A stretch of DNA of 64,000 nt from assembly GCF_047228935.1 (NCBI RefSeq), contig NZ_JBFEGG010000002.1, positions 372,001-436,000 of the forward strand, read 5' to 3'. Positions 1-7,912 of this stretch are shown here, piece by piece (the first letter of the stretch is position 1; the number at the start of each line of letters is the position of its first letter). This DNA is from Ornithinibacillus sp047228935 (GTDB lineage Bacteria; Bacillota; Bacilli; Bacillales; Amphibacillaceae). A program made the translations under genes and the position numbers. The notes beneath the pieces are model-generated. The model was not told the origin of the DNA, did no database searches, and was given only the letters and a program-made list of their open reading frames with translations.

Positions 1-113
1 CAGGTGCACACTCTGCATTACAACCAGGGTTTTCTGGAACAAACGCTGAGGAAGTTAGACAGCAAAATCAACAATCCGCACAAAATCAAAGTGGTGGAAA
101 TACATTTAGTTAA
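1..113 (+). CDS. gamma-type small acid-soluble spore protein, C-terminal fragment
   Basis: The window opens inside an ORF (frame from base 3) encoding 36 residues and ending in TAA at 111-113. The end is Gln/Asn/Ser rich, with the pattern FSGTNAEEVRQQNQQSAQ. This matches the repeat unit of gamma-type SASPs (SspE family), which are spore-core amino-acid reserves. The N-terminus lies outside the window. A terminator follows directly. The composition and repeat pattern support the family; the exact paralogue cannot be named. Confidence 0.72.
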   Translation, partial: GAHSALQPGFSGTNAEEVRQQNQQSAQNQSGGNTFS

Positions 114-123
114 CATATTAAGG

Positions 124-161
124 AAAAAACCATAATTCCATGAGAAATTATGGTTTTTTTT
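124..161 (+). terminator. rho-independent terminator of the spore protein gene
   Basis: The arms AACCATAATT (128-137) and AATTATGGTT (146-155) form a 10-bp stem followed by a run of T. It lies 11 bases after the spore-protein stop codon. Confidence 0.85.
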
Positions 162-326
162 CGAGCGATGGCACTCTTTCATTCATTCTTTTACTTTTTT
201 ATAATCTCCCCCTTGTAACACCCCTGTTACTTTTCCTTAACATGTATTTAAGTTTAGCAACTGCTCAGAACGTGAATATAAAAAGTAAACCCTTCACCAT
301 AAAACTCACAGTTAGGAGTGGAAAAT

Positions 327-827
327 ATGGAAGGTTTTAAACAGATTGTGCTAGCATTTGACGGATCTAAATACAGTGTCCGAGCGTTACAGACTGCAGA
401 ACATATAACTAAACTAAGTGGTGCGAAGTTAACAGTAGTTGTTGTACATGAACCATCCCTTGATACTACTGTTACTCCCGGTGTTGTGACGGGGGATGGC
501 GTACAGCTTTACCATCCACATATTGGAGCACTTCCACCACATCATGAAGGAACACCGAGCGAGATGAATAATACACCGTTGCAAGATGATAGTGCTGATA
601 AAGTTATTGATGACGCCTCTATGAGACTATCAAAGCTTACCGAAGTAGATTACGAGATATTATCAGGGAAACCAGCTGAAAAAATTATTGAATTTGCAGA
701 GGAAAAAGATGCAGATCTTATTATCATGGGTAATCGAGGACTTAGTGGAATTAAAAAGCTTGTTATGGGGAGCGTAAGCAAAAAAGTATTAACCGAGGCA
801 AGCTCACCAGTACTCGTTGTGAAATAG
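327..827 (+). CDS. universal stress protein (UspA family)
   Basis: This 166-residue protein has a single Usp domain. It starts with the usual first strand and Asp (IVLAFDGS), and near the C-terminus has the ATP-binding pattern G-x2-G-x9-G-S (GNRGLSG...MGS). The start is ATG 327, eight bases after AGGAG at 314-318; an upstream in-frame GTG at 318 overlaps that RBS and is unlikely. The loop between about residues 45 and 90 is longer than usual and His/Pro rich. ATP-binding Usp proteins act in stress and persistence; the specific role here is unknown. The stop codon directly abuts a REP-like repeat. Confidence 0.9.
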   Translation: MEGFKQIVLAFDGSKYSVRALQTAEHITKLSGAKLTVVVVHEPSLDTTVTPGVVTGDGVQLYHPHIGALPPHHEGTPSEMNNTPLQDDSADKVIDDASMRLSKLTEVDYEILSGKPAEKIIEFAEEKDADLIIMGNRGLSGIKKLVMGSVSKKVLTEASSPVLVVK

Positions 828-856
828 TGGGACAGGGGGACAGGTTCGGTGTCCCA
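828..856. repeat. REP-like palindromic repeat, copy 1
   Basis: A 29-base element beginning TGGGACAGGGGGACAGG and ending TGTCCCA, whose ends can pair. It starts immediately after the stop of the universal stress gene. Two further copies in the opposite orientation lie at 983-1011 and 1031-1059. Confidence 0.8.
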
Positions 857-982
857 CTACCCAACTCATGTCTCTATAATCATAACTTATCAAAATACTA
901 TCTGTACTCTTCTCCTTCATAAAAAATGCTCTGCAGACATCAGAATCTACAGAGCATCTTGATCGTAAACTATATAAAGCTC

Positions 983-1011
983 TGGGACAGTGGACCTGTC
1001 CCCCTGTCCCA
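983..1011. repeat. REP-like palindromic repeat, copy 2
   Basis: Same element as copy 1 in inverse orientation, beginning TGGGACAG and ending CCCCCTGTCCCA. It lies between the stress-protein gene and the 3' end of mqo, which face each other. Confidence 0.8.
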
Positions 1012-1022
1012 AACTTGGACCA

Positions 1023-2558
1023 TTAATCTCTGGGACGAGGAACCTGTCCCCCTGTCCCAACCTCTGTTCCATTTAGGTGGAGTGTTTGGGCTGTGTTTTG
1101 TAGGATTTTTTCTGCTAGTTCTGGGTTTTCGGTTAGAGAAAGTCCGTATGATGGGATCATTTCTTTAATCTTTGGTTCCCAGCTTTGCATTTGGTCTGGG
1201 AAGCATTTGGATAGTACTTCTAGCATGACGTGTACTGCTGTTGAAGCTCCTGGTGATGCTCCTAATAAAGCAGCAATTGAGCCATCTGCAGCACTTACTA
1301 CTTCGGTACCAAACTGAAGCGTTCCCTTACCACCTGATTCTGTTTCTTTAATCACTTGTACACGTTGTCCAGCAACGACCATATCCCAATCTTCACTTCT
1401 TGCTTCTGGGATAAATTCACGTAATTCTTCCATACGCTTTTCTTTTGTTAATAAAACTTGCTGAATTAAGTATTTCGTTAATGAAAAGTTCTTAACTCCC
1501 GCTCCGATCATATTGACCACATTGTGCGGTTTCACGGAACGAATTAAGTCAAGGTAAGAACCTGTTTTTAAGAACTTCGGAGAGAATCCTGCAAACGGTC
1601 CGAATAGTAATGATTTTTTATTATCAATATATCTCGTATCTAAATGCGGTACAGACATTGGTGGTGCACCAACCTTAGCCTTACCGTACACTTTTGCTTG
1701 ATGCTTCTCCACAACGTCTGGATTATTACATACCATGAACAATCCACTTACAGGGAAACCACCAATTCCTTTGCCCTCCGGAATGCCGGACTTCTGTAGT
1801 AAATGTAAGCTTCCTCCACCAGCACCTAAAAAGACAAACTTAGCAGAATGATGTTCTACGGTTCCGCTTTCAAGATTTTTTACTTTTAATTCCCACGAAC
1901 CGTCACTAGTACGCTTCATATTTTTCACACTATGTTTATATTTAATTTTTACGTTCTTTTCTTTTAAATGGTCAAATAATGTACGGGTTAATGCTCCAAA
2001 GTTCACATCCGTACCCGAATCAATTTTCGTTGCCGCTATCGGTTCTGTAGACGCTCGGCCTTCCATAATAACTGGAATCCATTCCTTTAACTTATCCGGA
2101 TCATCTGAGAATTCCATTCCTTTAAATAACGGACTTTCTGATAGCGCTTCAAATCGCTTCTTCAAAAATTCAACGTCCTTCTCCCCATGAACTAAACTCA
2201 TATGCGGAAGTGGCATGACAAATTCTTTTGGATTCTTAATTAAATCCTTATTCACAAGATAAGACCAAAATTGTCTAGAGAGCTGGAATTGCTCATTAAT
2301 ATTAATCGCTTTCTTAATATCAATGGATCCATCTGATTTCTCAGGAGTATAGTTCAACTCACATAATGCAGCATGCCCCGTTCCTGCATTATTCCATTCG
2401 TTCGAGCTTTCTTCTCCTGGTTTTGCAAGTTGTTCGATCACGGTAATATCCCAATCTGGTGCTAATTCTTTTAGTAATGAGCCTAACGTCGCACTCATGA
2501 TGCCGGCACCAATTAAGATAACATCTGTTTTCATTTCATTGTTGCTCATTTTCCCCAT
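1023..2558 (-). CDS. mqo: malate:quinone oxidoreductase
   Basis: A 511-residue FAD enzyme that oxidises malate to oxaloacetate and passes electrons to menaquinone at the membrane. The N-terminus carries a GxGxxS nucleotide-binding motif (IGAGIMSATLG), followed by the family motif SSNEWNNAGTGHAALCE. Length is typical of the family plus about a dozen residues. The C-terminal VGTGGQVPRPRD is encoded by a REP-like repeat and is probably not ancestral. Start choice is uncertain between ATG 2558 and ATG 2549 (MSNNEMK): a GGGGA lies just before the second, while the first overlaps the purine-rich stretch. Single gene with its own upstream region. Confidence 0.95.
   Translation of the reverse strand: MGKMSNNEMKTDVILIGAGIMSATLGSLLKELAPDWDITVIEQLAKPGEESSNEWNNAGTGHAALCELNYTPEKSDGSIDIKKAININEQFQLSRQFWSYLVNKDLIKNPKEFVMPLPHMSLVHGEKDVEFLKKRFEALSESPLFKGMEFSDDPDKLKEWIPVIMEGRASTEPIAATKIDSGTDVNFGALTRTLFDHLKEKNVKIKYKHSVKNMKRTSDGSWELKVKNLESGTVEHHSAKFVFLGAGGGSLHLLQKSGIPEGKGIGGFPVSGLFMVCNNPDVVEKHQAKVYGKAKVGAPPMSVPHLDTRYIDNKKSLLFGPFAGFSPKFLKTGSYLDLIRSVKPHNVVNMIGAGVKNFSLTKYLIQQVLLTKEKRMEELREFIPEARSEDWDMVVAGQRVQVIKETESGGKGTLQFGTEVVSAADGSIAALLGASPGASTAVHVMLEVLSKCFPDQMQSWEPKIKEMIPSYGLSLTENPELAEKILQNTAQTLHLNGTEVGTGGQVPRPRD
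1031..1059. repeat. REP-like palindromic repeat, copy 3, inside mqo
   Basis: Third copy, in inverse orientation to copy 1. It lies entirely within the last codons of mqo (minus strand) and encodes most of its residues VGTGGQVPRPR. Translation through the repeat means the original mqo stop has been lost or displaced. Confidence 0.8.
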
Positions 2559-2715
2559 CCCTATCTTCTAGAAGTGCTAAATCTTTTCTTATTTAATTAT
2601 ACCATATTACTAGTTTATCTAAGATTGTTATTCATTACTATTATAAGATAGTCCTAGATTAATTGAAAGAAAGTGGTTTCAAATATTCCTATTAATGAGA
2701 TATGAATACTCCCTT

Positions 2716-3360
2716 TTACTCTACGACCGCTACCTCCAGTATATTACCGTCCGGGTCTATCACATGATAAACTGGCCTCTTTGCACTTCTCCTTACACGA
2801 AAATGATTCGCTTCAAGCAGCCTGTAATAATGAAAAATCCTTACTGGGTCGGATTGTTTAATCGCTTCTGTTAAGCCAATTACCAATTCATCAGGTGGTA
2901 ATTCCCCCTCATTCTCTGGGGCAGCCTGAAGCTTTTTCCTCGACCGGTGAAGTGCTGTCTTAACCACCTCATTACTCACCCGAAGCATCGCAGCGATTTC
3001 TCTAGAGCTATAGCCAAATACATCCTTTAGTGTAATTAGCATGGATTGTTTCAAAGGTAATCGCGAAAGTAAAATTTCAATTAAACTATCAAGCTCTAAA
3101 GAAGAATCTACCTCCCCATATACATCCTCATACTCCACATTCCCTGCTTTTTCTTTCCTTTTTTCATCAATAAAAAGGTTTCTAGCTACCGTACAAAGAA
3201 AAGAATGTGTCAATTCTCGATGTGGATCTGCTTCTTTTAGCTTAAAAATTTTTAACATCGTTTCCTGTACAATATCCTCCGCTACCCAAGGGGACTTAGT
3301 AAGTTTCAGGCAATATTTATATAGCTTCTGAATCATTAATTCTAAATCTGGAATATTCAT
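2716..3360 (-). CDS. ECF-type RNA polymerase sigma factor
   Basis: A 214-residue sigma-70 family protein. Region 2 is near residues 8-70 (DIVQETMLKIFKL, ARNLFIDEKRK). Region 4 is near residues 95-150, with the helix-turn-helix GYSSREIAAMLRVSNEVVKTA. About 55 residues extend beyond region 4, ending in a segment reminiscent of a SnoaL-like or VOC tail (VYHVIDPDGNILEV). The start is ATG 3360, seven bases from AAGGTG; an upstream in-frame GTG at 3369 overlaps the RBS. No anti-sigma gene is adjacent. The divergent neighbour is a VOC protein with an ECF-like promoter, a possible target. Confidence 0.85.
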   Translation of the reverse strand: MNIPDLELMIQKLYKYCLKLTKSPWVAEDIVQETMLKIFKLKEADPHRELTHSFLCTVARNLFIDEKRKEKAGNVEYEDVYGEVDSSLELDSLIEILLSRLPLKQSMLITLKDVFGYSSREIAAMLRVSNEVVKTALHRSRKKLQAAPENEGELPPDELVIGLTEAIKQSDPVRIFHYYRLLEANHFRVRRSAKRPVYHVIDPDGNILEVAVVE

Positions 3361-3394
3361 TTTCTGCACCTTTTAAAAAAATATTTTTAAATCA

Positions 3395-3421
3395 TGTAAC
3401 TTTTAGACTATTATATACGTT
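3395..3421 (+). promoter_or_regulatory. candidate ECF-sigma promoter for the VOC gene
   Basis: TGTAAC (3395-3400) and CGTT (3418-3421) are separated by 17 bases, resembling Bacillus ECF promoters (TGAAAC/TGTAAC, 16-17 bases, CGTC or CGTA). It reads toward the VOC gene and sits between it and the divergent sigma gene. The -10 CGTT deviates at one base. Confidence 0.45.
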
Positions 3422-3454
3422 ATAAGGAGGAATTTCATATGAAGGAGGAGAGTT

Positions 3455-3883
3455 ATGTTCAAAATAGGTAGTATTTTTATTCCAGTAACAGACATCGAAA
3501 AGTCCACAGCATGGTATGAGAGATTTCTCGGGGTGAAAAAAATTGATAGTTGGGAAGAAGGAGCTGGATTTTATTTACCGATCGGCTCTACGCAGCTCGC
3601 TTTAATCCAGGTGGAGTCTCAACAGCCGACTGAGTTTACGATTTCGGGCAGTCAAAAGAATAGCTATTATAATTTTGTTGTTGACGATATTGAAGCGACC
3701 CATCAACATTTCAAAAATAACGGTGTCGTAACGAGTGAAATAGATGACTTCGGAGGCATGAAGTTCTTTGACTTTTTTGATCCGGACGGGAATCCGTTTA
3801 GTGTCGTGAATGAAGTGGAAGGTTCGCCTTACCATTCCGATAACGTTAGAAAAATGCAGGAGAATGATTTGAAGGTGAAGTAG
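3455..3883 (+). CDS. VOC superfamily (glyoxalase/dioxygenase-like) protein
   Basis: A 142-residue protein with paired beta-alpha-beta-beta-beta modules: KIGSIFIPVTDIEKSTAWYERFLG at the start and YYNFVVDDIEATHQHF in the second half, then FFDPDGNPFSVV. VOC proteins include metal-dependent lyases, dioxygenases and antibiotic-binding proteins; nothing fixes the substrate. The start follows AAGGAGGAG with good spacing. A strong terminator follows at 3915-3958. The divergent ECF sigma gene and the ECF-like promoter suggest a shared response, which is inferred. Confidence 0.85.
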   Translation: MFKIGSIFIPVTDIEKSTAWYERFLGVKKIDSWEEGAGFYLPIGSTQLALIQVESQQPTEFTISGSQKNSYYNFVVDDIEATHQHFKNNGVVTSEIDDFGGMKFFDFFDPDGNPFSVVNEVEGSPYHSDNVRKMQENDLKVK

Positions 3884-3914
3884 CGAAAAGAGCACGGGAC
3901 AAAACTCAGTAAAT

Positions 3915-3958
3915 AAAAAGAGTGGTTTCACCAAAACAGGTGATTGCCACTCTTTTTT
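3915..3958 (+). terminator. rho-independent terminator
   Basis: AAAAAGAGTGG near 3916-3925 pairs with CCACTCTTTTT at 3947-3957, with an inner GTTTCACC/GGTGATTGC extension. It lies just after the VOC gene and could act in both directions. Confidence 0.85.
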
Positions 3959-4243
3959 ACGTACACCAAAAGGTTCCATTAGGTTTAAATTACATTAATA
4001 GCAATCTCTTCCAAAAAATACTTCTCAATTAAAATGCCCTAGAAACAGATGCAAATCATCGTTTAATCTGAATTCTAGGGGCGTCCCTTTTGATATGATT
4101 AAATTTGTTTTGCATAGACCTCTTAATTGTTCAAAAGCTAGGTTATGAATTATTAAATCAAGGGTAAAATAATACTGAATATGTAAGGAAATGGTCCATT
4201 ATACATATTTCATAGTACTATGTATAATATAAGTCATAATAAT

Positions 4244-4277
4244 AAAAAACCGAGAATGTTGGTACCATTCCCGGTTT
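4244..4277 (-). terminator. terminator-like hairpin on the minus strand
   Basis: AAACCGAGAATG (4247-4258) pairs with CATTCCCGGTTT (4266-4277), with one mismatch, followed on the minus strand by TTTTTTATTATT. The right arm is the start of repeat copy A. Confidence 0.6.
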
Positions 4278-4315
4278 AGCATGATACGGATGTTCGGGCG
4301 GGTTCCCTCCTGAAC
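4267..4315. repeat. 49-bp repeat, copy A
   Basis: This sequence matches 36450-36498 at 43 of 49 positions with no gaps. On the minus strand both copies can be read as VQEG-x-x-PNI-x-I-x-LNRE. No complete gene surrounds this copy. Confidence 0.7.
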
Positions 4316-4329
4316 ACACTGTTTCTAGG

Positions 4330-4386
4330 AAAAGAACCTCACCCTGAATTTGATTTAGCCATCAAAGGGTGGGGTTCACTTTTTAT
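4330..4386. terminator. terminator hairpin downstream of yjdM
   Basis: GAACCTCACCCT (4334-4345) pairs with AGGGTGGGGTTC (4366-4377), with T runs on both sides. It lies beyond the 3' end of the minus-strand yjdM gene. A similar arm (GAACCTCACCCT) recurs near 36410-36421. Confidence 0.75.
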
Positions 4387-4421
4387 TGACTAAAATAATT
4401 TTTTCCTAGCCTCTATCCAAT

Positions 4422-4754
4422 TTAAACTTTCTTCACAAACTCCGACTTCAACTGCATCGCGCCAAATCCATCAATTTTACAATCAATATTATGGTCTCCA
4501 TCCACCAAGCGGATGCTTTTCACTTTTGTTCCTTGTTTTAACACAGAAGAACTTCCTTTTACTTTCAAATCTTTCACAACGGTAACCGTATCCCCATCTT
4601 GTAACACATTGCCATTCGCGTCTTTAATGACATTTTCATCGCTATCTTCTTCTTGATTTAACATCCACTCATGACTACATTCCGGGCAAACGAGCATTGC
4701 ACCATCCTCGTATGTATATTCCGAATTACATTTCGGGCAATTAGGTAAATTCAT
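4422..4754 (-). CDS. yjdM: zinc-ribbon protein YjdM/PhnA family
   Basis: A 110-residue protein with an N-terminal four-Cys zinc ribbon (CPKC then CPEC, about residues 6-28) and a C-terminal PhnA-type beta domain (DANGNVLQDGDTVTVVKDLKVKG). The family was historically called PhnA after the E. coli phosphonate locus but has no role in C-P bond cleavage; its function remains poorly defined. The start follows AAGGAGATAC. It is a single gene with a terminator downstream. Confidence 0.9.
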   Translation of the reverse strand: MNLPNCPKCNSEYTYEDGAMLVCPECSHEWMLNQEEDSDENVIKDANGNVLQDGDTVTVVKDLKVKGSSSVLKQGTKVKSIRLVDGDHNIDCKIDGFGAMQLKSEFVKKV

Positions 4755-4918
4755 TGTAGTATCTCCTTATCGGTTAGTTAAACTTTTGACCATTATACCA
4801 TTGTCTGTTCTAAATTGGGCCATATGTCCTTGCTGTTACCCCAGATAAAACATTAAGCGCCTCAGCAAACTAGAAGCAATTTTATGTTTATATGTCTATC
4901 CATCTAAATTACTAATAA

Positions 4919-4957
4919 TTTACATGATTCTTACACCTCCTTTACATTTCCTTAGTA
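4919..4957 (+). promoter_or_regulatory. Pho box (candidate PhoP binding site)
   Basis: Four hexamers start exactly 11 bp apart: TTTACA (4919), CTTACA (4930), TTTACA (4941) and TTAGTA (4952). The B. subtilis Pho box is direct repeats of TT(A/C/T)A(C/T)A with about 5-bp spacers located just upstream of the -10 box. Two of the four match perfectly and two carry one mismatch. The array ends 9 bases before a perfect -10. Confidence 0.8.
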
Positions 4958-4966
4958 CAACTTCTT

Positions 4967-4972
4967 TATAAT
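4967..4972 (+). promoter_or_regulatory. -10 box of the importer operon
   Basis: Perfect TATAAT with no good -35; the Pho box occupies the -35 region, as in activator-dependent PhoP promoters. Confidence 0.75.
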
Positions 4973-5014
4973 GAAGTGTGTTGAGTTGACTTGGTATTTA
5001 TAGGAGGTTACAGC

Positions 5015-6094
5015 TTGAAATTAGCGCTTCATAATATCTCAATGACGTTTGAAGATATTACCGCTGTTGACAATTTAAATGTCACGATCAATGAAGGAGA
5101 GCTTGTTTGTCTTCTTGGTCCGAGCGGCTGTGGAAAAAGTACAACATTATTTATGTTAGCGGGATTATATAAACCATCTTCAGGTGAACTATACTTTGGA
5201 GATAAACTAGTGAATGATGTGGAACCGGAGGACCGTGGGATTGGAATGGTTTTTCAAAACTATGCACTCTACCCACATCTATCCGTACTAAAAAATATTA
5301 TGTTCCCATTAAAAATAGCAAAGGTATCGAAACAAGAAGCAGAAGAACGAGCAATTGAAATGGCCAAGCTCGTGCAAATCGAGCATTTATTAGATCGAAA
5401 ACCAAAACAGCTATCAGGTGGACAACAACAACGTGTCGCTATTGCCCGAGCACTAGTAAAAAAACCAAATCTATTATTACTAGATGAGCCACTTTCAAAC
5501 CTAGATGCTAGACTTCGTTTGGAAATGCGGGAGGAAATTCGCCGTATTCAACAGGAGGTTGGAATTACTACGATTTTCGTAACCCATGACCAAGAAGAAG
5601 CAATGAGCATTTCCGACAGAATTTTACTCATGAAAGATGGGAAGTATCAGCAATATAGCCCACCACAGGATATGTATGATTTTCCAGAAAATGCGTTCGT
5701 TGGTAAATTCATGGGAAGTCCGCCAATCAATATGATTCCAGTTAGCCTAAATGAAGGAACGATTTCGATAAAAGATACAGATCAATCCTTTGCAAACAAG
5801 CTCTCGTTACATAACTCTACTGTAGTGGATGCACTATTAGGTGTACGGGCAGAAGATTGGGCAATTGCTCAAAACGATAGTGAGCGTCTCTTAACAGCTC
5901 ACGTAGAATTAGTCGAAAGAATCGGTCGGGATACATTACTTAGCGCAAGTATTGGAAGTCATTCCATTCGCGCTCTGGTTGACCCAGAATTTACTATTCA
6001 GCCTGGCGATAAAGTGGAATTAACAATCCGAAATAATCGTTACCACCTATTTGATGCTAATACGGAAGCGAATCTAGGATTAAAAAATGAATAA
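5015..6094 (+). CDS. ugpC: ABC transporter ATP-binding protein, UgpC/MalK type
   Basis: A 359-residue importer ATPase. It has Walker A GPSGCGKST (residues 35-43), Q-loop VFQNYALYPH, signature LSGGQQQR, Walker B LLLLDEP, switch His FVTHDQEEA, and a C-terminal TOBE-type regulatory domain. The start is TTG 5015, seven bases after AGGAGG at 5002-5007; an in-frame GTG-type start at 4991 lies upstream of that RBS. It is the first gene of an operon with two permeases, a binding lipoprotein and a beta-CASP hydrolase behind a Pho box. The Pho box points to import of a phosphorylated substrate such as glycerol-3-phosphate or glycerophosphodiesters, which is inferred. Confidence 0.9.
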   Translation: MKLALHNISMTFEDITAVDNLNVTINEGELVCLLGPSGCGKSTTLFMLAGLYKPSSGELYFGDKLVNDVEPEDRGIGMVFQNYALYPHLSVLKNIMFPLKIAKVSKQEAEERAIEMAKLVQIEHLLDRKPKQLSGGQQQRVAIARALVKKPNLLLLDEPLSNLDARLRLEMREEIRRIQQEVGITTIFVTHDQEEAMSISDRILLMKDGKYQQYSPPQDMYDFPENAFVGKFMGSPPINMIPVSLNEGTISIKDTDQSFANKLSLHNSTVVDALLGVRAEDWAIAQNDSERLLTAHVELVERIGRDTLLSASIGSHSIRALVDPEFTIQPGDKVELTIRNNRYHLFDANTEANLGLKNE

Positions 6095-6103
6095 GGAGGG
6101 CTT

Positions 6104-6997
6104 ATGTTGAACCAAAAACCAACATTATCCAGTACGCTAAAAGCTCTTCTTTATTTATTACCAGCACTCATTATATTAGGTGTTTTCAACATTTATCCAA
6201 TCATTAAGTCTTTTTTAATGAGCTTTTATACCGATTACGATTATTTCAACGATGTAGTGAATGAGTACGGATGGGACAATTTTTCTTATATCTTTCAAGA
6301 CCAAGAGTTTTGGACCTCTGTTAAAAATACATTCATTTTCGTTCTTGGAGTAGTACCCGCCTCCATACTAATTTCATTAGGAATCGCGATTATGCTCAAT
6401 TCCAATATTAAATTACGGGGGATGTTCCGTTCGATTTACTTCATCCCGTTCGTAACTTCTGTAGTGGCGATTTCAATTGTTTGGCGTTGGATCTATCATA
6501 CGGAGTACGGATTAATGAATTACTTCCTAGGAATCTTTGGAATTGATCCAATCAAGTGGTTAACTGACCCTAATTGGGCGATGCCCGCACTTATCATTAT
6601 GAGTATTTGGAAAGGGTTAGGCTATAACATCATTATTTTCTTAGCTGGCTTACAAAATATTGATAAACAATATTACTTAGCAGCTCAAATTGATGGAGCA
6701 AAGCCATTTAAACGATTCTTACATATTACGGTTCCGTTATTATCGCCAACTACTTTCTTTGTCTCAATAGTAGCGATTATTAATAACTTTAAAGTGTTTG
6801 ACGAGATATTTGCATTATTTGGCGGTAAACCAGGGCCCGCTTATAGCGCCCAGACAATTGTGTATTACATTTATGAGAAATTTTACAATGAATGGGAATT
6901 CGGGATTGCCTCTGCGGCAGCTTATATATTATTTATCATCATCTTCATCTTTACCCTTGTCCAGCTATACATCGGTAAACGCAGGGTGAATTACTAA
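6104..6997 (+). CDS. ugpA: ABC importer permease, UgpA/MalF-like
   Basis: A 297-residue integral membrane protein with six predicted helices. The cytoplasmic EAA-type loop reads AAQIDGAKPFKRFLHITVPLLSP, the coupling helix to the ATPase. It begins 9 bases after the ATPase stop with GGAGG in front. The fold matches family-1 carbohydrate or glycerophosphate permeases. The specific gene symbol rests on the Pho-box context as well as sequence and is tentative. Confidence 0.85.
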   Translation: MLNQKPTLSSTLKALLYLLPALIILGVFNIYPIIKSFLMSFYTDYDYFNDVVNEYGWDNFSYIFQDQEFWTSVKNTFIFVLGVVPASILISLGIAIMLNSNIKLRGMFRSIYFIPFVTSVVAISIVWRWIYHTEYGLMNYFLGIFGIDPIKWLTDPNWAMPALIIMSIWKGLGYNIIIFLAGLQNIDKQYYLAAQIDGAKPFKRFLHITVPLLSPTTFFVSIVAIINNFKVFDEIFALFGGKPGPAYSAQTIVYYIYEKFYNEWEFGIASAAAYILFIIIFIFTLVQLYIGKRRVNY

Positions 6998-7012
6998 TGG
7001 GGGGGATTAAAG

Positions 7013-7840
7013 GTGAACAAAAAAGCTGCGTTATCTAAAGGGTTTATCTATTTAATTTTGACACTTGGTAGTTTATTAATGTTATTACCTTTTATCTGGA
7101 TGCTTAGTACCTCATTGAAATCTTCTGGTGAAGTAACAGCATTGCCACCCGTGTGGATCCCGGAAAACCTTCAATGGGAAAACTATTCCGAAGCTTGGTC
7201 GATAGCACCATTTCTTCGTTATGGGCTAAATAGTGTCATCGTTACCGTTCTATCAACCGTTGGTGAAGTACTTACCACGATACTTGCAGCCTATGCATTC
7301 TCTCGCATTAACTTCTGGGGGCGTGACGTCGTATTCGCCATTCTTTTAGGCACGATGATGGTTCCAGGCGAAGTGCTTCTCATTCCAAACTACGTAACAC
7401 TGGCCAATTTAGGTTGGATTGACCAATATGAAGCATTAATTGTTCCATGGTTAGCTAGTATTTTTTCTATATTTTTATTACGCCAATTCTTCCTCGGGAT
7501 TCCGAAAGAATTATCTTATGCGGCGAAAATTGATGGCTGCCGTGACTTTCGCTTCCTATGGACCATCATGGTTCCATTAGCAAAACCAGCAATCATTACG
7601 ATTGTCCTTTTAAAAGCAATCGGAAGCTGGAACGCATTTTTATGGCCATTAATTGTAACCCAATCTAAGGAAATGCGAACACTACCTGTTGGACTAACCT
7701 CCTTCAGTACAGAAGCTGGCACGATTTACGAATTATTGATGGCAGCTTCCACGATGATTATTTTACCAATGATAATTCTTTATATTATTTTACAGAAATA
7801 CATCATTGAAGGTGTTGCGAAAGCTGGAATTAAAGGTTAA
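7013..7840 (+). CDS. ugpE: ABC importer permease, UgpE/MalG-like
   Basis: A 275-residue partner permease with about six helices and the EAA loop YAAKIDGCRDFRFLWTIMVPLAKP. It begins with GTG 16 bases after the first permease, preceded by GGGGGG. It forms the transmembrane heterodimer with the preceding gene. Substrate is not readable from sequence alone; the context suggests a glycerophosphate-type solute. Confidence 0.85.
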   Translation: MNKKAALSKGFIYLILTLGSLLMLLPFIWMLSTSLKSSGEVTALPPVWIPENLQWENYSEAWSIAPFLRYGLNSVIVTVLSTVGEVLTTILAAYAFSRINFWGRDVVFAILLGTMMVPGEVLLIPNYVTLANLGWIDQYEALIVPWLASIFSIFLLRQFFLGIPKELSYAAKIDGCRDFRFLWTIMVPLAKPAIITIVLLKAIGSWNAFLWPLIVTQSKEMRTLPVGLTSFSTEAGTIYELLMAASTMIILPMIILYIILQKYIIEGVAKAGIKG

Positions 7841-7912
7841 TAGTTTTACAGAATTGGTTTTACAAGGGATGACCCTTATAAAATATAAAACAAACTCTAG
7901 GAGGAAACTACT

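Larger units (their letters stand above)
3961..4421. other. gene-free interval with hairpins and a repeat
   Basis: No convincing gene is seen in these roughly 460 bases. The interval holds two terminator-like hairpins (4244-4277 and 4330-4386) and one copy of a 49-bp sequence repeated at 36450-36498. The rest is AT-rich without a recognised RNA motif. Confidence 0.6.

Noticed and set aside
140..340. 66-codon plus-strand ORF upstream of the universal stress gene
   Set aside because: It begins in the terminator, has no RBS and overlaps the promoter region; composition is hydrophobic only because of T-rich DNA.
926..1168. Plus-strand ORF across REP copies
   Set aside because: It consists mostly of the REP elements and lies over the mqo 3' end; no RBS.
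4991..5014. Upstream start for the importer ATPase
   Set aside because: The start lies before the AGGAGG that serves TTG 5015; translation from there would run through the RBS.
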